In this document: positions 36,227 to 48,853 of the stretch, one piece after another
Position numbering within the stretch: position 1 is the first letter of the stretch
Layout of the letters: every line of letters begins with the position of its first letter
Source: Gilichinskyi gelida
GTDB lineage: Bacteria > Acidobacteriota > Thermoanaerobaculia > Gp7-AA8
Direction: 5' to 3'
Assembly (NCBI GenBank): GCA_038040385.1
Contig: JBBPII010000007.1
Coordinates: forward strand, 62,001 to 126,000
DNA length: 64,000 bases
Translations under genes and position numbers: made by a program
Notes under the pieces: model-generated
Told to the model about the DNA's origin: nothing
What the model saw: only the letters and a program-made list of their open reading frames with translations
Databases searched by the model: none

Positions 36227-36565
36227 CTACGCCGTCTTCGCCCCGTAATACACCTGCACTTCCTTGACCTTGGTGCCCTCGATCCTGAAGTACTCCGTGT
36301 TCCGGAACTTCTCGCCGGTGGTCAGCTCGCCCTCGTAGCGGACGAAGGCTTCGTTGTCGCGCTCGAAGATCTTCTCCACGTTGATGGCCTTCATGCTCTC
36401 GCTGTTGGGCCAGCAGCGCTCGAAGTAGGTCGCCTTGTCGATGCCGATGTCGTCCGGGCTGGTGAAGGTGAAGTCGTCGGCGAGGAGCTCTTCGACCATC
36501 TGACGGACCTTCGTTTCGTACGCGCGAAAGCAGCGGCGGATGATCTCCGACACTTTGCTGGACAT
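36227..36565 (-). CDS. SnoaL/NTF2-like domain protein
   Basis: 112 residues. The cone-shaped fold shows as VRQMVEELLADDFTFTSPDD, YFERCWPNSESMKAINVEKIF and a beta tail FVRYEGELTTGEKFRNTEYF...VKEVQVYYG. Ligand or reaction unknown. Encoded between the vapBC pair and the BON lipoprotein, with no obvious operon partner. Confidence 0.7.
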   Translation of the reverse strand: MSSKVSEIIRRCFRAYETKVRQMVEELLADDFTFTSPDDIGIDKATYFERCWPNSESMKAINVEKIFERDNEAFVRYEGELTTGEKFRNTEYFRIEGTKVKEVQVYYGAKTA

Positions 36566-36613
36566 AGAGGCGTGGGGGGCGCGTGGGGGGCGGGCCGAAG
36601 CCCGCCCTGATCA

Positions 36614-36904
36614 TCACGGCACTTCGATCCGATTCACAACGCTGGTCACGCCCGGTACCTTGCGCGCGGCGTCGAGCGCCTTCTGGCGATCGGACGAGGT
36701 CGGAAGGTGTCCGGTGACAGTGACCACGCCGTCGTTCACTTGCACGCTGAGTCCGGTAATCCCGTCCGCGGTGAAGTTCTTGCGCACCTCGGCTTCGATG
36801 GTCGCGTTGTCCATCGATGCCGGGGTCATCCGGTTCCAGTTCGAGCAGCCGATCGAAGAGACGAGCATCGCCGACATCAAGAGGGAGAAAAGAACCTTCT
36901 TCAT
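36614..36904 (-). CDS. BON-domain lipoprotein
   Basis: 96 residues. Lipoprotein signal KKVLFSLLMSAMLVSSIGC with lipidated Cys20. One BON domain follows: ATIEAEVRKNFTADGITGLSVQVNDG, then VVTVTGHLPTSSDRQKALDAAR and VPGVTSVVNRIEV. BON domains bind phospholipid membranes; OsmY-like envelope stress proteins carry them. A GGAGG site upstream supports the start at 36904. Confidence 0.85.
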   Translation of the reverse strand: MKKVLFSLLMSAMLVSSIGCSNWNRMTPASMDNATIEAEVRKNFTADGITGLSVQVNDGVVTVTGHLPTSSDRQKALDAARKVPGVTSVVNRIEVP

Positions 36905-37028
36905 CGTCAAACCTCCGCTGGGTTGAGAGCAATGACCGAGCCAGACGATATAGATCGAACGGTTCCGCACTTCAGGCAAAAATTCACACTCGGGCGGAGC
37001 GGGCTGTGCTAGGCTTCGAACCGGTCCC

Positions 37029-38161
37029 ATGTCACTCCTCACCATCAAACTTTTCGGCGATTTCTCCGTCTCCGACCACCGCGGAAACACTCTTTCCATC
37101 GGCAACCGCCGCACCCAGGCGCTCATCGCCTGGCTGGCCCTCCACCTGACCGACGTCACGCCCCTGCGCGAGTTTTCGGCGCAGTTCGGCGAGGAAGATG
37201 CCTTCGCCCTGGCGCGCGATCTCCGCTACGCCATGCGCTTCATCGCCAGCGACGCGATGGTGGGCGAAGGGGAGTCGCTGCGCTTCAACCGCCACGCCGT
37301 CGACGTCGACACCGCGCGCTTCGACGCGCTGATCGCCTCTACCGGCGTCAACGCCGTGCGCGAGGCGGCCGAGCTCTACCGCGGGCCGCTCCTGGCGTCC
37401 CTTGTCAGCGAGATCGCCGGATTCGATGAGTGGGTCGCCGAGCAGCGAGTGCGCTACTGGCGCACCGCGCTGGCTACGCTGGGCAAGCTGCTCGCCGCGC
37501 AGGTCAAGGCGGGCTGGTGGGAGAGCGCCGTGGAGACTGCCGGCCGGCTCCTGTCGCTCGACCCGACGCAGGAAGTCGTCCACCGCACGCTCATGCGCCT
37601 GCAGCTCGAGCAGGGGCGCCCCGACTCAGCGCTGCGCCGCTACCAGGAATGCGCGGACATCCTGCGCCGCGAGTTTCAACGCGAGCCGAGCGCGGAGACC
37701 GAGCGTGTCCGCGACGAGATCATCGCCGCCCTCGAGCGCGCGCCCGCGCCCCGCGACGTCTTCCGCAAGCCGCTCGACCGCCCGGTGCTCATCCTGCTGC
37801 TGGAAGATGACGCCGTCTCCTCGGCGCTCATCGAGGGCTTCCTCATCGAGGCGGGCTACGAGGTGGTGACGGTCGTCGACGGTGCCGACGCACTGCTGGA
37901 GATCGGCCGCCGCGCCTTCGACCTCCTCGTTCTCGACGTCAACGTTCCCACCCTCAGCGGGCTCAAGCTCTTCGAGATCATGATCCAGAAGGGGATGGAG
38001 ACGCCGGCGATCTTCGTCACGGGCATGGCTGGCCCCGAGGTGGAGGCGCGCAGTCTGGAGATCGGCGCCGCCGACTTCCTGCGCAAGCCGATCCGCAAAG
38101 AGACACTGCTTCCCCGCGTCCGCGCCATTCTGCAGCGGCGCGAGCGCGTCCGCCGAACGCA

Positions 38162-38165
<4 letters not shown>
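37029..38165 (+). CDS. BTAD-receiver regulator (SARP-like N-terminus, REC C-terminus)
   Basis: 378 residues. Residues 1-95 resemble the SARP DNA-binding-like domain (LLTIKLFGDFSVSDHRGN); residues about 95-235 form a bacterial transcriptional activation (BTAD) domain (DTARFDALIAS...EVVHRTLMRLQLEQGRPDSALRRYQEC). The C-terminal receiver (about 252-375) has LLEDD, phospho-acceptor Asp303 in LLVLDVNVP, Thr in IFVTGM and Lys in LRKPIRK. A receiver placed after the output-like domain is the reverse of the usual order. The stop overlaps the kinase start (GTGA). Confidence 0.8.
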
Positions 38166-40645
<2,480 letters not shown>

Positions 40646-41263
40646 AACGACAGCGACTCGAGATTGATGCGCAGGTCGACGCTCTTGAGCTTGACCCGGT
40701 CGTGTGTGCGGATCTGCAGCGGCGCGAAATTGAGAATGGCGTTGACGCCGGCGTCGACCAGCGCGTCGTAGACCTGCTGCGCCGATTCGGAAGTCACGGC
40801 GATGATGGCGATGTCGACGCCGCGCTGGCGGACGGCGGCGGCGAGGTCGTCGTAGGGAAGGACGGGGATTCCGTTGCGGGAGGCGCGGCCGATCTTGTCG
40901 CGGTCGGTGTCGATCAGCGCCACGATCTGGAAGCCGTTCTCGTTGAAGCCGCGGTAGTCGGCCAGGGCCATGCCGAGGTTGCCGGCGCCGACGATGAGCA
41001 CGTTGCGGGTGCGGTCGATGCCGAGGGTGCGGACGAGCTGCTCCTTGAGCCGGGCGACGTTGTAGCCGACCCCGCGCGTGCCGAAATCGCCGAAGCAGGC
41101 CAGGTCCTTCCGGATCTGCGCGGAGTTGAGGTGGAATCGCTCCGCCAGCTCAGCCGAGGAGACGGTCTCCTGATTGGTCGACTCGAGATAGCTCAGGCAA
41201 CGGAGGTATACGGAAAGCCGGCCGGTGGTGAGCTCGGATACAGCTTCGTTGTTGGCCATGGGA

Positions 41264-42724
41264 TCAGCGCAGCAGCGATCGCGCCGCCGCGCCGGCGATG
41301 GCGAACAGCGGCGTCGGATGGATGCCGATGAAGAGAATGCCGATGACCGAGATCGCCAGCGCGCTGGTGGCGAAGACGCTCCCGGGCAGCACCATGTCGA
41401 CCTCCGGCGCCTCTTTCATATAGAGGTAATAAACGACGCGGAGGTAGTAGTAGACGGAGACGATGCTGGTGAGGATGCCGATCAGGGCGATGGTGGTGTG
41501 GCCGGCGTCGATGGCCGTCTTGAAGATGAAGAACTTGGCGATGAAGCCGGCCGTGGGCGGCAGTCCGGAGAGCGAGAACATGCAGACCATCAGCGCCACG
41601 CCGACGAACGGACGGCGGAAGCCGAGGCCGGCGATGTCGTCGAGGGTCTGCGGGTCGTTCTGATTCTTGGCCAGCATGGAGACCACGCCGAATGCTCCGA
41701 TGTTCATCAGGGCGTAGGTGACGGTGTAGACGGCGATGGCGGCGACGGCGTCGGGGCCGAGCGACAGCAGGGCGATGAGCATGTAGCCGACGTGGGCGAT
41801 GCCGGAGTAGGCCAGCATGCGCTTCAGGTCGCGTTGGGCGATGGCCACGGCGTTGCCGAGGATCATGGAGAGGATCGACAGCGCGGCGACCATCTTCAGC
41901 CAGGCGGCATGCTCGATCACCGGCGTCATGGCGCCGAAGATGCGGATCAGAGCGATCAGCGTGGCCGCCTTCGGCGCCACGGAGAGCCACCCCGCTACCG
42001 GTGACGGTGCGCCCTGGTAGACGTCCGGCGCCCAGCCGTGGAACGGCGCGACGGCCAGCTTGAAGCCGAGTCCCGACATCAGGAGAACGAAGGCGATGGT
42101 CAAGAGAGGACTCGACGACTGCTGCGCGTTCGCGGTGGCGAACCAGCGGGCCATCACCGCGAAGTTCGTCGACTGCGTCGCGCCGTAGAAGAGCGCGGTG
42201 CCGTACAGCACGAAGCCGGTGGCGAAGGCCCCCATCAAGAAGTACTTGAGACTGGCCTCGTTGGAGACCGGGATGCGGCGGTGGTAGCCGACCAGGATGA
42301 AGATGCAGATCGACAGCAGCTCCAGGCCGAGGATGACCACCAGGAGGTCGAGCCCCTTGGCCATCATCATCATCCCGACCGTGGCCCACATCAGCAGGGC
42401 GTAGAACTCGCCGCTCTGCAAACGCTCGCGCTCGAGGTAGTCGGCGGCGAAGAGCGCGGCGAGGATGGCGGCGAGCAGGAAGACGATGTCGAAGACGCGG
42501 GTGACGTTGCTGATCTGGTAGGTGGCGGCGAAGTAGGTGCCGCCGTCGACGAACAGCTCCGACCAGAACGCGGCGAGCAGGTCGATCACCGCCAAAGCGG
42601 GGATCACCGCGCGAGCGCGGGGGATGAAGACGTCGAAGAGGATGAGCAGCATCCCGGCGACCGAGAGGATCAGCTCGGGGAGGATGGCCGTGAGCCAGTT
42701 GGATTCGAGAGGGGTGAGCGTCAT
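41264..42724 (-). CDS. nuoN: NADH-quinone oxidoreductase subunit N
   Basis: 486 residues, about 14 membrane helices. ATG 42724 overlaps the nuoM stop (ATGA). Antiporter-like subunit with MKGLDL...GLELLSICIFILVGY, KYFLMGAFATGFVLYG, the Lys-bearing KLAVAPFHGWAPDVYQGAP motif and KRMLAYSGIAHVGYMLIAL. One of three proton-pumping antiporter-like subunits of complex I. Followed four bases later by the end of the rex gene's neighbour on the same strand, so rex (start 41259) is probably cotranscribed. Confidence 0.95.
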   Translation of the reverse strand: MTLTPLESNWLTAILPELILSVAGMLLILFDVFIPRARAVIPALAVIDLLAAFWSELFVDGGTYFAATYQISNVTRVFDIVFLLAAILAALFAADYLERERLQSGEFYALLMWATVGMMMMAKGLDLLVVILGLELLSICIFILVGYHRRIPVSNEASLKYFLMGAFATGFVLYGTALFYGATQSTNFAVMARWFATANAQQSSSPLLTIAFVLLMSGLGFKLAVAPFHGWAPDVYQGAPSPVAGWLSVAPKAATLIALIRIFGAMTPVIEHAAWLKMVAALSILSMILGNAVAIAQRDLKRMLAYSGIAHVGYMLIALLSLGPDAVAAIAVYTVTYALMNIGAFGVVSMLAKNQNDPQTLDDIAGLGFRRPFVGVALMVCMFSLSGLPPTAGFIAKFFIFKTAIDAGHTTIALIGILTSIVSVYYYLRVVYYLYMKEAPEVDMVLPGSVFATSALAISVIGILFIGIHPTPLFAIAGAAARSLLR

Positions 42725-44304
42725 CGCCCCGCCTCCGCAATCGATGTCCCTCTCCCGCTTGCGGGAGAGGGTGCCGCGAAGCGGCGGGTGAGGGCCTCCG
42801 CCAGCACCGAGCGCCCGCTCTCTCGCCCCTGCTCGACGGTGGTCAGGAGCTGCTGCACCGACGGCGTCATCTTTCGCAGGAAGGTGTTCGGGTAGACGCC
42901 GATCCAGATCATCAGGATCACCAGCGGCACCATGGCCGCCACTTCGTTCCAGGCGATGTCGGGGATGGAGCGATTCTCCTCGTTGGTCACCGGGCCGAAG
43001 AAGACCCGCTGCACCAGCCAGAGGAGGTAGATGGCCGCCAGGATCACGCCGGTGGCGGCGATGACCGCGGCGCGCGGCTGGGTGCGGAACGAGCCGGCGA
43101 GGATGAGGAACTCGCCGACGAAGCCGTTGAGCCCCGGCAGTCCCACCGAGGAGAGCATGGAGATGATGAACAGCGTGGCGAAGACCGGCATGGTGCGGGC
43201 GATGCCGCCGTAGTCGGCCAGCATGCGGGTGTGGCGCCGCTCGTAGACCACGCCGACCAGCAGGAAGAGCGCGCCGGTGGAGAGGCCGTGGTTGACCATC
43301 TGCAGGATCGAGCCCTCGATCGCCGTCTGATTGAGGGCGAAGATGCCGAGGACGCAGAAGCCGAGATGGGAGACCGAGGAGTAGGCCACCAGCTTCTTCA
43401 TGTCGGGCTGCACCCACGCCACCAATGCGCCGTACACAATACCGATTACAGATAGCGCGATGAGTAATGGTGCATATTTATTGGTTGCGTCGGGGAAGAA
43501 GGGAAGGACGAAGCGGAGGAAGCCGTAGGTCCCCATCTTCAGCATCACCCCGGCCAGGATGATCGAGCCGCCGGTGGGTGCCTCCACGTGCGCGTCCGGC
43601 AGCCAGGTGTGCAACGGGAAGAGCGGCACCTTGATGGCGAAAGCGAGGGCGAAGGCGCCGAACAATACGGCCTGGATGTTGAGCGGCAGGTGGAGGCCGT
43701 ACAACTGCTGGATGGCGAAGGTGCTCACGCCGGTGTCGTGGTAGTGGCGGAAGACGAGATAGATGATGCCGAGAAGCATCAAGAGCGAGCCGGCGATGGT
43801 GAAGAGGAAGAACTTGATCGCCGCGTAGATGCGGTTCGCCCCTCCCCACACCCCGATCACCAGGTACATCGGCAGCAGGGTCAGCTCGAAGAAGACGTAA
43901 AAGAGCAGCAGGTCGGCGGCGACGAAGACGCCGATCATCGCCGCTTCCATCACCAGGAAGGCGATGACGTACTCCTTCGGGTGTTTTTTGATGGTGTTCC
44001 AGGAGGAGAGGAAGACCACCGGCGTGAGGAGCGTGGTCAGCATCACCAGCCAGAGCGAGATGCCGTCGACGCCGAGGGCGTAATTGATGCCCCACTGCGG
44101 AATCCACGGCTTGACTTCGATGAGCTGCAGCCCGGCCACTCCCTCGCGGAAGCCGTTGACGATGCCCATCGAAGCGACGAAGGTCGCCAGCGAGGCCAGC
44201 AGCCCGACGCCCTTGATGGCGTTGGTGGCGTTCTTGGGGAAGAACAGCAGCAGGACCGCGGCGGCGATCGGGAGCCAGAGGGTGATGGAGAGGACGTTGT
44301 TCAT
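42721..44304 (-). CDS. nuoM: NADH-quinone oxidoreductase subunit M
   Basis: 527 residues, about 14 helices. Diagnostic stretches: NYALGVDGISLWLVMLTTLL, FFELTLLPMYLVIGVWGG, PLFPLHTWLPDAHVEAPTGG and KKLVAYSSVSHLGFCVLG, including the conserved proton-channel Lys and His. Proton-pumping antiporter-like subunit of complex I. The last residues (about 504-519, FAAPSPASGRGTS) are encoded by an interspersed hairpin repeat (42748-42794) and are not part of the normal C-terminus. Confidence 0.95.
   Translation of the reverse strand: MNNVLSITLWLPIAAAVLLLFFPKNATNAIKGVGLLASLATFVASMGIVNGFREGVAGLQLIEVKPWIPQWGINYALGVDGISLWLVMLTTLLTPVVFLSSWNTIKKHPKEYVIAFLVMEAAMIGVFVAADLLLFYVFFELTLLPMYLVIGVWGGANRIYAAIKFFLFTIAGSLLMLLGIIYLVFRHYHDTGVSTFAIQQLYGLHLPLNIQAVLFGAFALAFAIKVPLFPLHTWLPDAHVEAPTGGSIILAGVMLKMGTYGFLRFVLPFFPDATNKYAPLLIALSVIGIVYGALVAWVQPDMKKLVAYSSVSHLGFCVLGIFALNQTAIEGSILQMVNHGLSTGALFLLVGVVYERRHTRMLADYGGIARTMPVFATLFIISMLSSVGLPGLNGFVGEFLILAGSFRTQPRAAVIAATGVILAAIYLLWLVQRVFFGPVTNEENRSIPDIAWNEVAAMVPLVILMIWIGVYPNTFLRKMTPSVQQLLTTVEQGRESGRSVLAEALTRRFAAPSPASGRGTSIAEAGR
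42748..42794. repeat. CCCTCTCCCGC-TT-GCGGGAGAGGG repeat inside the 3' end of nuoM
   Basis: A perfect 11-bp stem (42748-42771) followed by TGCCGCGAAGCGGCGGGTGAGGG. This is a widespread bacterial repeat type whose translations contain PLAGEG or SPASGRG. Here it encodes the C-terminal tail of NuoM. Confidence 0.8.
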
Positions 44305-44311
44305 GGCTTCC

Positions 44312-44405
44312 TGTCATCCCGAGCGGAGCGAGGGATCCCCCGTGTCCGGGCGCTATCCGCACATGCGCGGGGGATTCCTCGCCGTCTTCGCGGCTCGGAA
44401 TGACA
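44312..44405. repeat. Intergenic repeat, family D copy 2
   Basis: TGTCATCCCGAGCGGAGCGA...GGGATCCCCC and the inverse GGGGGATTCC...CGGCTCGGAATGACA, with a spacer GTGTCCGGGCGCTATCC. It fills the whole gap between nuoL and nuoM. Confidence 0.85.
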
Positions 44406-44407
44406 CA

Positions 44408-46312
<1,905 letters not shown>

Positions 46313-46351
46313 CTCCTCACATAGTGCGACGTGAGGAGATCCCCGCGCCGC

Positions 46352-46762
46352 TTATCGTTCTTCGCGAACCCTATCCTGGTAATCGTCTGACGAGGCCGGA
46401 TCGAGCTCCCATCGGTGTTTGTCCCGTTCCCGTTCCTTCTCTCCGACCTTTAGTTCCTCGTTGTCCTCGTAGGTGACGCCCATCGCCCGGCCGATCTCGG
46501 CAACGTCGTTCTGCTCCGGGGTGGCTGAGCTTCCCGCCACCGCCTCGTCCCCGGACGATTCCGCCTCCTCCCACCGCGCGTCGATGTCGCCGCCGGAGAG
46601 ACTCGGATCAGCGTTCGGGTTCTCCCGCAGCCGCTGAGCCAGCTTCTGCGTGCCGGCGGTGACGTCCGGGATGGGCGGCTCGATGCGGTCATCGATGCCG
46701 TCGCGGTTCCGGTCGAGGCGCTCGTTCTCTTTCCAGTCAATGAGCTTCTCGGTCTTGTCCAT
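46352..46762 (-). CDS. DUF6335-like hydrophilic protein
   Basis: 136 residues, acidic, without signal or membrane helix. The middle part DPSLSGGDIDARWEEAESSG, then EEAVAGSSATPEQNDVAEIG, and the tail RDKHRWELDPASS match the DUF6335 pattern as I remember it. The N-terminal ENERLDRNRDGIDDR resembles a calcium-binding-like acidic loop. Function unknown. It interrupts the complex I gene order between nuoK and nuoL. Confidence 0.65.
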   Translation of the reverse strand: MDKTEKLIDWKENERLDRNRDGIDDRIEPPIPDVTAGTQKLAQRLRENPNADPSLSGGDIDARWEEAESSGDEAVAGSSATPEQNDVAEIGRAMGVTYEDNEELKVGEKERERDKHRWELDPASSDDYQDRVREER

Positions 46763-46808
46763 TTTTCGCTCCTAACTGCTGAGCGAAAATGCGATGTTCG
46801 CGCCACTT

Positions 46809-46883
46809 GTAGGGGCGCCCAGCAGGGCGCCCGGTACTCCCCGTCACACCGGGGGTGCCGGGCGCGCTGCTGCGCGCCCCTAC
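46809..46883. repeat. Interspersed palindromic repeat, family A copy 3
   Basis: GTAGGGGCGCCCAGCAGGG...GGTAC and GGTGCCGGGCGCGCTGCTGC...CCCCTAC, about 18 bases apart. Lies just after the nuoK stop. Confidence 0.8.
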
Positions 46884-46891
46884 GGAAACCG

Positions 46892-47194
46892 TTACCACCT
46901 CATCAGATTCGCCTCATCCACGTCGATCGTGTCCCGGTGGTGATGAAGCGATATGAAGATCGCCAGCCCGACCGCCGCCTCGGCGGCCGCGATGGCCATG
47001 ATGAAAAAGACAAAGATGAGCCCGTGTAACTGGTGGAACTGTCGGGCGTAGGCCACGAAGGTCAGGTTCACCGCGTTCACCATCAGCTCGATGGACATGA
47101 AGATGGTGATGCCGTTCTTGCGGGTCAGCACGCCGCAGACGCCGATGGCGAAGAGGATGGCGCTGAGGATCAGGAACCAATGCGTCGGGATCAT
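46892..47194 (-). CDS. nuoK: NADH-quinone oxidoreductase subunit K
   Basis: 100 residues, three helices. FAIGVCGVLTRKNGITIFMS, IELMVNAVNLTFVAYAR with the conserved Glu, and FIMAIAAAEAAVGLAIFIS with the second Glu are standard for NuoK. Starts four bases before the end of nuoJ (ATGA overlap). Proton-translocating membrane subunit of complex I. Confidence 0.95.
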   Translation of the reverse strand: MIPTHWFLILSAILFAIGVCGVLTRKNGITIFMSIELMVNAVNLTFVAYARQFHQLHGLIFVFFIMAIAAAEAAVGLAIFISLHHHRDTIDVDEANLMRW

Positions 47195-47691
47195 GACTGG
47201 GTCACGCTCCGCCCGCTCAGCACCAGCGCGCCGACGATCGCCGCCAGTAGCAGGATCGACACCGCTTCGAAGGGAAAGACGTAGGCCTGGAAGAGGGTGA
47301 CGCCGACGCGCCGGGCGTCGGAGAGAAAAGGCGTGGACGGCAATTGCAGTACCGCGTACTTGGCGAGGTAGTAGACCAGCGCGATGCCGAAGAGCGCCGA
47401 GCTGGTGTATCCGAGGAACTGCTGGATGGGGCGGGTGGCGGGCTCCTCGCGATGCTGGAGGTTGAGCAGCATGATGGTGAAGAGGAACAGCACCATGATC
47501 GCGCCGGCGTAGATGATCACCTGCAGCACGGCGAGGAACGGCGCCTCGAGCAGGACGTACATCACCGCCAGGGCGAAGAACGACGCCACCAGCGACAGCG
47601 CCCCCACCACCGGATTGCGGTGCAGCACCACCACCAGGGCGAAGATGACCGCGATGGCGGCGAAGACGAAGAAGACGGTGAACTCGATCAT
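47191..47691 (-). CDS. nuoJ: NADH-quinone oxidoreductase subunit J
   Basis: 166 residues, five helices. The conserved helix ALVVVLHRNPVVGALSLVAS, then LEAPFLAVLQVIIYAGAIMVLFLF, is typical of NuoJ. Membrane subunit of complex I between NuoH and NuoK. In most operons nuoI precedes it, but here the slot holds only a word repeat. Confidence 0.93.
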   Translation of the reverse strand: MIEFTVFFVFAAIAVIFALVVVLHRNPVVGALSLVASFFALAVMYVLLEAPFLAVLQVIIYAGAIMVLFLFTIMLLNLQHREEPATRPIQQFLGYTSSALFGIALVYYLAKYAVLQLPSTPFLSDARRVGVTLFQAYVFPFEAVSILLLAAIVGALVLSGRSVTQS

Positions 47692-47785
47692 CGGGGTCTC
47701 GCGGTCTCGGGGTCTCGGGGTCTCGCGGTGAGCAAACGCGGAGCGAAGCGCTGCGAGACCGCGAGACCCCGAGACCCCGAGACCT
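47692..47785. repeat. GGGGTCTC word repeat hairpin, family E copy 2, between nuoH and nuoJ
   Basis: Tandem GGGGTCTCGCGGTCTC words, a loop TGAGCAAACGCGGAGCGAAG, then the inverse CGAGACCGCGAGACCCCGAG. Same words as at 12659-12741. It occupies the entire gap between nuoH and nuoJ. Confidence 0.85.
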
Positions 47786-47788
47786 CTC

Positions 47789-48853
47789 TCATATCCACCC
47801 TCGAACGATAAAAAACGCCACCAAAACGATATTCACGAACGCCAGCGGCAAAAACACCTTCCAGCCGAGCCGCATGAGCAGGTCGTACTTCAGCCGGGGA
47901 ATCGTCCAGCGCACCCAGACGAAGACGAAGAGCAGGAAACCGACTTTGAGCAGGAACGCGAGGGCGGAGAGGGCGAAGCCGAGCGCGGTCGGCGGCTCGT
48001 TGTACCACGGCACGTCCCACCCGCCGAGGAACAGGGTGGCGATGAGGGCGGACATGGTGGCCATCGACATGTACTCGGCCATGAAGAACAGCGCGAACTT
48101 CATCGACGAGTACTCGGTGTGGTACCCCGCCACCAGCTCGGCCTCGGCCTCCGCGAAGTCGAACGGCAGGCGGTTGGTCTCGGCGAACGCGGAGACGCTG
48201 AAGACGATAAAGGCGAGCCACATCGCCGGCGAGAACGCGTTCCAGGCCGGGATTTTGATCGTGTCGAAGAGGACGAAGTAGCCGGTCTGCTTCCACACCA
48301 CGTCGGTGAGGCGCAGCGAGCCGGCGACCATCAGCGCGCTCACCGCGGCGAGAGTCAACGCCAGCTCGTACGAGATCATCTGCGCCGAGGAGCGGATGGC
48401 GCCGAACAGCGAGTACTTGTTCGACGACGACCAGCCGGCCATCGTCACGCCGTAGACGCTGAGCGATGCGAGGGCGAAGATCAGCAGGATGCCGACGTTC
48501 AGGTCGGCGACGATCGGCTCGAAGAGGCGCCCGCTCGGCAGGCGGAATGCGCGTCCCCACGGCACGACGGCGATGGTGGTCATCGCCGGGATCAATCCGA
48601 AGACCGGCGCGATGGTGTAGAGCCACTTGTGCGCCTGCGACGGCACGACGTCTTCCTTCATCAGGAACTTCAGGGCATCGGCGAACGACTGGAAGAGGCC
48701 GAGCGGACCGACGCGGTTCGGACCGGGGCGGTCCTGAATCAGCGCGCTGCCGCGCCGCTCGACCCACACCATGATCGGCGTGACGTTGAGCATGAAGAAG
48801 AGAATGATCGCGATTTTGAGAACGCTCAGGCCGACGTCGGTCCAGTCGATCAT
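47789..48853 (-). CDS. nuoH: NADH-quinone oxidoreductase subunit H
   Basis: 354 residues, eight helices. The quinone-chamber motifs are present: ERRGSALIQDRPGPNRVGP, ETNRLPFDFAEAEAELVAGY with the acidic cluster, and the closing FVWVRWTIPRLKYDLLMRLG. Links the quinone site to the membrane arm. ATG overlaps the nuoG stop (ATGA). Confidence 0.95.
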   Translation of the reverse strand: MIDWTDVGLSVLKIAIILFFMLNVTPIMVWVERRGSALIQDRPGPNRVGPLGLFQSFADALKFLMKEDVVPSQAHKWLYTIAPVFGLIPAMTTIAVVPWGRAFRLPSGRLFEPIVADLNVGILLIFALASLSVYGVTMAGWSSSNKYSLFGAIRSSAQMISYELALTLAAVSALMVAGSLRLTDVVWKQTGYFVLFDTIKIPAWNAFSPAMWLAFIVFSVSAFAETNRLPFDFAEAEAELVAGYHTEYSSMKFALFFMAEYMSMATMSALIATLFLGGWDVPWYNEPPTALGFALSALAFLLKVGFLLFVFVWVRWTIPRLKYDLLMRLGWKVFLPLAFVNIVLVAFFIVRGWI

